DNA from: Pseudomonas versuta
GTDB lineage: Bacteria; Pseudomonadota; Gammaproteobacteria; Pseudomonadales; Pseudomonadaceae
Assembly (NCBI RefSeq): GCF_001294575.1
Contig: NZ_CP012676.1
Coordinates: 1,240,001 to 1,304,000, forward strand
Reading direction: 5' to 3'
DNA length: 64,000 bases
A program made the position numbers and the translations under genes. Positions 57,915 through 64,000 of this stretch are shown piece by piece. The notes under the pieces are model-generated. The model saw only the letters and a program-made list of their open reading frames with translations. It had not been told where the DNA came from and made no database searches. Every line of letters begins with the position of its first letter. Position 1 is the first letter of the stretch.

Positions 57915-58586
57915 ATGAAGCTTGGACTTATGATCGGTACGTTGTGTATTGCCTCAATCGGGGTAGTCGGTTGTGCAAGCAAGGTCCAGCAGCCGGATGA
58001 ATACTCCGGTTTTTTGAAGGATTACAGCCGTCTTAAAGAAGCCAAATCGCCTTCGGGTGCTGAAGTAATGCGCTGGATCGATCCAAAGCTGAATGTGAAC
58101 AAGTACACCAGCGTCTATATCGAGCCAAGCCAGCTCTACCCGGCGCCGAAACCGACGGAGAAGATCCCGCAAAGCACTTTGAACGGCATCACCAGCTACT
58201 ACGATCAAGCGCTCAAGCGTGAACTCAGCAAGTCATTGCCCTTGGCCAGTGCCCCCGGGCCGGGCGTAATTGTGCTGCGGCCAGCGATCACTGCCGTGAG
58301 CAGCGAGACCGAGAGCCTGGCACCTTACGAATATATTCCGGTAGCGCTGGTGGCGGCTGCGGTCAGTACTGCGTCGGGTATCCGCGATCAGGAAACCCAG
58401 CTGGCAACCGAAGCCGTGTTTATTGACGGGCAAAGCCAGGACGTTGTAGCGCAGGTGGTGCGCAAAGGCATCGGCAAGCCGCTGGCGAACAGCAGCCAGC
58501 AAATGAAGCCCGATGATGTGAAAAAAGTGATTGATGGCTGGGCATCAGACGTTCATCAGTCGTATCTGAAGATCAAGAATCAGTAA
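57915..58586 (+). CDS. DUF3313 lipoprotein
   Basis: The 223-residue protein has a lipobox GVVGC with Cys at about residue 20. The mature part has SGFLKDYSRL, MRWIDPKLNVNKYTSVYIEP and PGVIVLRPAITAVSSETESL, the pattern of DUF3313 lipoproteins. AGGAG precedes the ATG at 57915. It is probably anchored to the outer membrane. Function is unknown. A strong terminator follows. Confidence 0.85.
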   Translation: MKLGLMIGTLCIASIGVVGCASKVQQPDEYSGFLKDYSRLKEAKSPSGAEVMRWIDPKLNVNKYTSVYIEPSQLYPAPKPTEKIPQSTLNGITSYYDQALKRELSKSLPLASAPGPGVIVLRPAITAVSSETESLAPYEYIPVALVAAAVSTASGIRDQETQLATEAVFIDGQSQDVVAQVVRKGIGKPLANSSQQMKPDDVKKVIDGWASDVHQSYLKIKNQ

Positions 58587-58604
58587 AAACCCCGCGCTGT
58601 AACT

Positions 58605-58633
58605 AAAAACACCCCGGCTTGCCGGGGTGTTTT
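58605..58633 (+). terminator. Rho-independent terminator after the DUF3313 gene
   Basis: AAAACACCCCGGC, TT, GCCGGGGTGTTTT: a perfect inverted repeat with an A-tract and a T-tract on either side. It can serve both the lipoprotein gene and the convergent gene at 58650-59441. Confidence 0.9.
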
Positions 58634-58649
58634 CGTATCAGCCCGTTAT

Positions 58650-59441
58650 TTACTTGCCGAAGGTGACGTTAATCCCGGCAAACAGGGTGAATTGCGGCAA
58701 GTCATCGCCTTTGCGTTCTACGGTCCATTGCGGTTCAACGTAGGCGTTGAGGATGTTGCTCCCGGCTTTCCACGCCTTGCCGATACCCAGCCCTACAGGG
58801 ATGTAGTGGGTGTTGTTTTTCAGGTCGTAGGTCCAGGTGCCGGTGGAGCGCAAATACCAGCCCTTTGGCAGGTTATGGATGATGAACGGCTGGAAAGTGG
58901 CGCTCTCGACATGCTGACGATCACTGTCGCCGGCGAACGAACTTTGGTACTGCACCAGAGCCCCCAGCAGGCCACGTGGTGAAGCGTCGATGGCAACTGC
59001 GGCCAGGCCTGCTTGCCACTTGCCGGTGCCCAGTTCGTCATGTTCGGCCGTTGGCGCCGTAATTTGCGGGCCGATGCCCAACTGCACACCGTCGGTTTTG
59101 AGGAGGAAAATGTCGAACAGGTTGAGATCGCCGATGCCCGTGCTGTAACCACTTTTGGGGTCAGGCCGGGTGCTGATCGGCAGGGTGGCGCGCAACAGTT
59201 GCGGTACGCCGATAAAATCGCTCGGTGCTACCGGTAGCGTGCCACGCAGCAGGGCATCATTAGTGTGGATGTTGCTGTCGTACACCTGGGGGGTGTAATA
59301 GTCCTGCAGGTTCATGCCCGGTGCCAGGTTCAGCGGGTTGTTACTTTTGTTGGCTATATCGGGGTTATCTGCCAGAACTGCAGTGGCCGGCGCCAGAGCG
59401 AAAGTCAGTAAAAGTCCAGAAGCAAGGCGTGTGTTCGACAT
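58650..59441 (-). CDS. Predicted outer-membrane beta-barrel protein (Phenol_MetA_deg-like)
   Basis: The 263-residue protein has a signal peptide (cleavage near AVLADNP, residue 25). The mature part alternates polar and aromatic strands (YSTGIGDLNLFDIFLLKTDG, LGIGPQITAPTA, WYLRSTGTWTYDLKNNTHYI) and ends with VTFGK. Proteins with this pattern are often named neuromedin U-like or Phenol_MetA_deg in databases and are thought to form small outer-membrane barrels. No substrate is known. Confidence 0.75.
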   Translation of the reverse strand: MSNTRLASGLLLTFALAPATAVLADNPDIANKSNNPLNLAPGMNLQDYYTPQVYDSNIHTNDALLRGTLPVAPSDFIGVPQLLRATLPISTRPDPKSGYSTGIGDLNLFDIFLLKTDGVQLGIGPQITAPTAEHDELGTGKWQAGLAAVAIDASPRGLLGALVQYQSSFAGDSDRQHVESATFQPFIIHNLPKGWYLRSTGTWTYDLKNNTHYIPVGLGIGKAWKAGSNILNAYVEPQWTVERKGDDLPQFTLFAGINVTFGK

Positions 59442-59691
59442 GAATGTCCAATTCCCTGGAGGTTTTGAAAAGCAGGCTGAATCTGAACGCTAGCAGCTGA
59501 TTGCAGCATCGCCACTTCCCGGACGTTTGCGACTGCTTTTTGTTTGAGGTTGGGCCTCGGTTGGCTTTTTCATTATTGGCACAGCCTTTTTGTAACCATG
59601 GCCATGACAATTTACGTGCGGGCCGTAGGTCGGCTGCCTGATTCGTGTTTAACTTCGGCCTCTTCAAAAACCGTTAAGAAGGACATCGTTC

Positions 59692-60192
59692 ATGGCTCAA
59701 GTGACGCTTAAAGGCAACCCTGTTCAAGTCAAAGGCGAACTGCCAGCAGTAGGTTCCAAGGCGCCGGCGTTTTCGCTGGTAGCAGGTAATTTGTCCGATG
59801 TGACATTGGCCAGCCTTGCGGGTAAACGCAAAGTGCTGAACATCTTCCCGAGCGTTGATACTCCGACCTGCGCGACTTCGGTGCGCACGTTCAACGCCAA
59901 GGCCAACGAACTGGCCAACACCGTGGTGCTGTGCATCTCGGCTGACCTGCCGTTTGCCCAGGCCCGTTTCTGCGGTGCCGAAGGTCTGGAAAACGTACAG
60001 AACCTGTCGACCCTGCGCGGTCGTGAGTTCATCGAGAACTACGGCGTGGCAATCGCTGATGGTCCGTTGGCTGGTCTGACTGCCCGCGCGGTAGTCGTGC
60101 TGGACGAAAACGACAACGTGCTTTACAGCGAGCTGGTTAAAGAAATCGCTGAAGAGCCGAACTACGAAGCAGCACTGGCTGCTTTGAAGTAA
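59692..60192 (+). CDS. tpx: Tpx, thiol peroxidase
   Basis: This atypical 2-Cys peroxiredoxin reduces hydroperoxides with electrons from thioredoxin. The 166-residue protein has the peroxidatic Cys60 in [15 protein letters not shown] and the resolving Cys94 in QARFCGAEG, matching the E. coli spacing. AAGGA precedes the ATG. It stands alone, divergent from the barrel-protein gene. A terminator follows. Confidence 0.96.
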   Translation: MAQVTLKGNPVQVKGELPAVGSKAPAFSLVAGNLSDVTLASLAGKRKVLNIFPSVDTPTCATSVRTFNAKANELANTVVLCISADLPFAQARFCGAEGLENVQNLSTLRGREFIENYGVAIADGPLAGLTARAVVVLDENDNVLYSELVKEIAEEPNYEAALAALK

Positions 60193-60206
60193 GTCGCACC
60201 GCTACT

Positions 60207-60245
60207 AAAAAAACGGCCCGGCATTTATTGCCCGGCCGTTTTTTT
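60207..60245 (+). terminator. Rho-independent terminator after tpx
   Basis: A run of seven A, a CGGCCCGGCA/TGCCCGGCCG stem with one mismatch and a short loop, then seven T, lies 15 bases past the tpx stop. Confidence 0.88.
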
Positions 60246-60476
60246 GTGGGCTGCTACAAATAACTCTGCAGGCGTGGAGCCCGGCCCGGTGTAAATGTCA
60301 CACCCGTCGGTTAAAACCGAACCGCCCCCCGACTGCTGCGGCAGACGATTCACAGGATTGCGGGGCAAACCCATGGCCTTGACACCGCTATAACGTAAAT
60401 ACCCGGTAAAGAACCTTTTCATAACCGTGCGCACTGCTTATCTTTCAGCCTCCTGATAATAAGCGCTCGCCGCCCA

Positions 60477-61772
60477 ATGGTTGATCATTCAATGCAATCG
60501 TCTGTTTCCCACAAATCTCGTCGCTGGCTGTTTGGCCTGCTGGTCCTGTTGATCGTTGTTGCCCTGTGCTGGTGGCTGTGGCCATCCGCCTCGAAAAAGG
60601 CAGCGACTGCTCAGCCCGCCGGGCACACCAGCAAGTCGGGGATGATGCGTCCCGGATTCGGCGGTTCGACCCAGGCAGTGCCGGTTCGGGTTTCAGAAGT
60701 GACGCGGGGTGATTTTCCGGTCTACTACAAGGCGCTGGGCACGGTAACCGCGCTCAACACGATCAATGTACGCAGCCGGGTGGCAGGCGAGCTGGTCAAG
60801 GTCTATTTCAAGGAAGGGCAGATGGTCAAGGCTGGCGAACTGCTGGCTGAAATCGACCCGCGCAGCTATCAAAACGCCTTGCTCCAGGCCGAAGGCACGC
60901 TGTTGCAGAATCAGGCCCAGTTGAAAAACGCCCAGGTCGATGTTCAGCGCTATCGTGGCCTGTACGCTGAAGACAGTATCGCCAAGCAGACCCTGGACAC
61001 CGCAGAAGCACTGGTCGGCCAGTATCAGGGTACGGTCAAGACCAATCAGGCAGCGGTCAACGACGCCAAGCTGAATCTGGACTTCACCAAGATTCGCGCT
61101 CCGATCACCGGCCGTGTGGGCCTGCGTCAACTGGACGTCGGCAACCTGGTGGCGGCCAACGACACCACCGCGCTGGTGGTGATCACCCAGACCGAGCCGA
61201 TTGTGGTCAGCTTCACCTTGCCCGAGAAGGACCTTGCCCTGGTGCTTGAGCGTTATCGCAGCGGCGCCAAGTTGCCGGTACAAGCCTGGAACCGTGGCGA
61301 CACCCAGGAGCTGGCAACAGGGGTGTTGAGCAGTATCGATAACCAGATTGATATCACCACCGGCACCTTGAAGTTCAAGGCCCTGTTCGATAACCGCGAT
61401 CAGGTGTTGTTCCCCAATCAGTTCGTTAACGTGCACCTGCTGGCCGACACCCTGAAAAATGTGGTCCTGGCCCCGACCGCAGCGATTCAGTACGGCACCA
61501 ACGGTTCGTTCGTCTATGTGATGGACGGCGACAAAAAGGTCAAGATTCGCAGCATCAAGGCCGGTGTCACCGACGGTGATGTGACGGTGATCGAACAAGG
61601 CCTCGAGCCCGGCGATCGCGTAGTGCTTGAAGGCACAGACCGCCTGCGTGATGGCGGTGCGGTGGAAGTGGTCAACGACAGCACCGAGGTGCCGGCCACT
61701 CCGGCGCAGCACCTGCAAGGCGGGTCTGAAGCCGATGCAACGGCTGATGGCAAGGGCAAGGCCCACGAATGA
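60477..61772 (+). CDS. muxA: MuxA/MdtA-like RND periplasmic adaptor
   Basis: The 431-residue membrane-fusion protein has an N-terminal helix (about residues 19-36, [19 protein letters not shown]). A lipoyl domain follows ([40 protein letters not shown]), then a coiled-coil hairpin, a beta-barrel ([20 protein letters not shown]) and a membrane-proximal domain. It links the inner-membrane pump to an outer-membrane channel. It resembles MuxA of P. aeruginosa and MdtA of E. coli. Its stop overlaps the start of the permease gene as ATGA. Confidence 0.9.
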   Translation: MVDHSMQSSVSHKSRRWLFGLLVLLIVVALCWWLWPSASKKAATAQPAGHTSKSGMMRPGFGGSTQAVPVRVSEVTRGDFPVYYKALGTVTALNTINVRSRVAGELVKVYFKEGQMVKAGELLAEIDPRSYQNALLQAEGTLLQNQAQLKNAQVDVQRYRGLYAEDSIAKQTLDTAEALVGQYQGTVKTNQAAVNDAKLNLDFTKIRAPITGRVGLRQLDVGNLVAANDTTALVVITQTEPIVVSFTLPEKDLALVLERYRSGAKLPVQAWNRGDTQELATGVLSSIDNQIDITTGTLKFKALFDNRDQVLFPNQFVNVHLLADTLKNVVLAPTAAIQYGTNGSFVYVMDGDKKVKIRSIKAGVTDGDVTVIEQGLEPGDRVVLEGTDRLRDGGAVEVVNDSTEVPATPAQHLQGGSEADATADGKGKAHE

Positions 61773-64000
61773 ATCTGTCGCGGCTGTTTATCCTGCGCCC
61801 GGTCGCAACCACGCTATGCATGCTCGCCATCGTATTGTCCGGGATCATCGCCTATCGCTTGTTGCCGGTATCGGCCTTGCCCCAGGTCGATTACCCGACC
61901 ATCCGCGTAATGACGCTCTATCCGGGTGCCAGCCCGGATGTCATGACCAGTGCGGTGACTGCACCGCTTGAGCGTCAGTTCGGGCAAATGCCGGGCCTGA
62001 CGCAAATGGCCTCCACCAGCTCCGGCGGTGCTTCGGTGCTGACCCTGCGTTTTAACCTCGACATCAATATGGATGTCGCCGAGCAGCAGGTGCAGGCCGC
62101 GATCAATGCCGCCAGCAACCTGCTGCCCAAGGATCTGCCGGCGCCACCGGTGTACAACAAGGTCAACCCGGCGGATACCCCGGTGTTGACCCTGGCGATC
62201 ACCTCCAAAACCATGCTGTTGCCCAAACTCAATGATCTGGTCGACACCCGCATGGCGCAAAAGATCGCCCAGATCAGCGGCGTCGGCATGGTCAGCATTG
62301 CCGGCGGTCAACGCCAGGCGGTGCGCATCAAGGTCAACCCTGAAGCGCTGGCCGCCAACGGTTTGAACCTGGCGGACGTGCGCACCCTGATCGGTGCCTC
62401 CAACGTCAACCAGCCCAAGGGCAACTTTGACGGCCCGACCCGGGTGTCGATGCTGGACGCCAATGACCAGCTGAAAACCCCGCAGGAATATGCCGAGCTG
62501 ATCCTTGCCTACAACAACGGCGCGCCGTTGCGGCTCAAGGATGTGGCGGAAATTGTCGATGGCGCCGAAAACGAACGTCTCGCCGCCTGGGCCAACGAAA
62601 ACCAGGCCGTGTTGCTGAATATTCAGCGCCAGCCGGGCGCCAACGTGATTGAAGTGGTGGACCGGATCAAGGCGTTGCTGCCAAGCATCACCGACAACCT
62701 GCCGGCCGGTATCGACGTTACCGTCCTCACCGACCGCACCCAGACCATCCGCGCCTCGGTGCGCGATGTGCAGTTTGAATTGCTGATCGCCATCGCGCTG
62801 GTGGTGATGGTGACGTTCCTGTTTCTGCGTCGCGCCAGCGCCACCCTGATCCCTTCGATTGCCGTGCCGCTGTCGCTGGTGGGCACCTTTGGCGTGATGT
62901 ACCTGGCGGGATTCTCGATCAATAACCTGACGCTGATGGCCCTGACCATCGCCACCGGTTTTGTGGTCGATGACGCCATCGTGATGCTGGAAAACATTTC
63001 GCGTTACATCGAAGAGGGCGACAGCCCGATGCAGGCCGCGCTCAAGGGGGCCAAGCAAATCGGCTTTACCCTGATCTCGTTGACCCTGTCGCTGATTGCG
63101 GTATTGATCCCGCTGTTGTTTATGGCTGATGTGGTGGGGCGCCTGTTTCGCGAGTTTGCGATTACCCTGGCGGTGGCGATTCTGCTGTCGCTGGTGGTCT
63201 CGCTCACACTCACGCCCATGATGTGCGCGCGCCTGCTCAAAGCCGAACCCAAGGAAGAAGAGCAGGGGCGGTTCTACCGCGCCAGTGGTGCCTTCATCGA
63301 CTGGATGATCGCCCGCTACGCCAGCATGTTGCAGTGGGTCCTCAGGCATCAGCCGCTGACCCTGCTGGTGGCCATCGGTACTCTGGCGCTGACGGTGGTG
63401 CTGTACATGGTGGTGCCCAAGGGCTTCTTCCCGGTGCAGGACACCGGGGTGATCCAGGGCATCTCCGAAGCGCCGCAGTCCATCTCGTTCAGTGCCATGA
63501 GCCAGCGTCAGCAAGAGTTGGCCAGGATCATTCTGCAAGACCCGGATGTCGAGAGCCTGTCGTCCTACATCGGGGTGGACGGGGATAACCCGACACTCAA
63601 CAGCGGGCGCATGCTGATCAACCTCAAGCCCCATAGCGAGCGCAGCGAAAGTGCCGCGCAAGTGATTGAGCGCCTGCAGCCGCAACTGGACCAGCTGGTG
63701 GGTATTCGACTGTACATGCAGCCGGTGCAGGACCTGACCATCGAGGACCGCGTCAGCCGTACGCAATACCAGTTCAGCCTGTCCTCCCCGGACGCCGAGA
63801 TGCTTAGCACCTGGAGCCAGAAACTGGTGACGGCGCTGAACAATCAGCCCGAGTTGACCGATGTGGCCAGCGACCTGCAGGACAAGGGCCTGCAGGTGTT
63901 CCTGGTGATTGACCGCGATGCGGCTTCACGCCTTGGTGTGTCGGTGGCCAACATCACCGATGCGCTGTATGACGCCTTTGGTCAGCGCCAGATTTCCACC
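61769..64000 (+). CDS. muxB: MuxB/MdtB-like RND permease, cut by window end
   Basis: This proton/drug antiporter begins [20 protein letters not shown] and reads 744 codons to the window edge without a stop. It has the porter-domain start [17 protein letters not shown] and the helix 4 motif [20 protein letters not shown] with the two acidic residues used in proton relay. The partner MuxC/MdtC gene would follow outside the window. MdtBC-type pumps work as heteromeric trimers. Coupled start (ATGA overlap) with the adaptor gene. Confidence 0.93.
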   Translation, partial: MNLSRLFILRPVATTLCMLAIVLSGIIAYRLLPVSALPQVDYPTIRVMTLYPGASPDVMTSAVTAPLERQFGQMPGLTQMASTSSGGASVLTLRFNLDINMDVAEQQVQAAINAASNLLPKDLPAPPVYNKVNPADTPVLTLAITSKTMLLPKLNDLVDTRMAQKIAQISGVGMVSIAGGQRQAVRIKVNPEALAANGLNLADVRTLIGASNVNQPKGNFDGPTRVSMLDANDQLKTPQEYAELILAYNNGAPLRLKDVAEIVDGAENERLAAWANENQAVLLNIQRQPGANVIEVVDRIKALLPSITDNLPAGIDVTVLTDRTQTIRASVRDVQFELLIAIALVVMVTFLFLRRASATLIPSIAVPLSLVGTFGVMYLAGFSINNLTLMALTIATGFVVDDAIVMLENISRYIEEGDSPMQAALKGAKQIGFTLISLTLSLIAVLIPLLFMADVVGRLFREFAITLAVAILLSLVVSLTLTPMMCARLLKAEPKEEEQGRFYRASGAFIDWMIARYASMLQWVLRHQPLTLLVAIGTLALTVVLYMVVPKGFFPVQDTGVIQGISEAPQSISFSAMSQRQQELARIILQDPDVESLSSYIGVDGDNPTLNSGRMLINLKPHSERSESAAQVIERLQPQLDQLVGIRLYMQPVQDLTIEDRVSRTQYQFSLSSPDAEMLSTWSQKLVTALNNQPELTDVASDLQDKGLQVFLVIDRDAASRLGVSVANITDALYDAFGQRQIST

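Noticed and set aside
60225..60434. 69-codon reverse frame between tpx and the adaptor gene
   Set aside because: It ends inside the tpx terminator, has no recognisable features and lies where promoters are expected.
61814..63766. 650-codon open frame on the reverse strand opposite the MuxB-like gene
   Set aside because: It is the mirror of a GC-rich real gene; its product is rich in His, Gln, Arg and Gly without any domain, and the plus strand encodes a clear RND permease.

Overview
The window looks like chromosome of a Pseudomonas, most likely of the P. fluorescens lineage. The support is a GC-rich base composition, dispersed REP/REPIN palindromes of the GTAGGAGCGAGC type between genes, and typical pseudomonad loci: the glgE/treS-pep2/glgB and glgX/treY/malQ/treZ/glgA blocks, an orphan ccoN with its small partner gene, MuxA/MuxB-like RND efflux and a FecI/FecR/TonB receptor cassette. 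No rRNA, tRNA, CRISPR array, intact insertion sequence or phage gene was seen.

Layout: 0-5.4 kb holds a cut RND permease, a small lipoprotein, a MocR-type regulator, a stand-alone ccoG and small hypothetical genes. 5.5-13.2 kb (+) is glgE, a treS-pep2 fusion and glgB. 13.3-20.6 kb (-) is a two-partner secretion locus (TpsB plus a frameshifted TpsA) with two small unknown envelope proteins, read divergently from a response regulator/histidine kinase pair (20.7-22.6 kb, +). 23.2-28.6 kb (+) is an orphan type VI secretion island: vgrG, a phospholipase D effector interrupted by a stop codon, and a broken lipoprotein that is probably its immunity gene. 28.9-43.6 kb (-) is the second alpha-glucan/trehalose block. 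It contains glgA, treZ, malQ, treY and a DUF2934 gene, then a tightly packed glgX-led operon with an acyl-CoA dehydrogenase-like protein, PIG-L deacetylase, NodS-like methyltransferase, GT2 glycosyltransferase and an endonuclease/exonuclease/phosphatase-family protein. 44-55.7 kb is mixed housekeeping: DUF411, AraC regulator, oxidoreductase, HD protein, serine-type transporter, FecI/FecR/receptor, hldD, tal. 55.9-64 kb holds the orphan ccoN and its partner, a DUF3313 lipoprotein, a predicted outer-membrane barrel, tpx and the start of a MuxAB-like efflux operon cut by the window end.

How the genes work together: TreS-Pep2 can turn trehalose into maltose and phosphorylate it, GlgE polymerises maltose-1-phosphate into alpha-glucan, GlgB branches it, GlgX debranches it, MalQ redistributes glucans, and TreY/TreZ convert glucan to trehalose. 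GlgA adds an NDP-glucose route. No glgC is present here. The two blocks are separated by 15.6 kb of accessory genes (TPS and T6SS) bordered by REPIN-type palindromes, which suggests insertion into a formerly contiguous alpha-glucan locus. Three genes in that insert are broken (tpsA, the phospholipase and its presumed immunity gene).

The best candidate for an undescribed system is the five-gene tail of the glgX operon (28.9-32.8 kb). Its enzymes resemble those that build modified lipo- or amino-sugars, and it is translationally tied to alpha-glucan metabolism.
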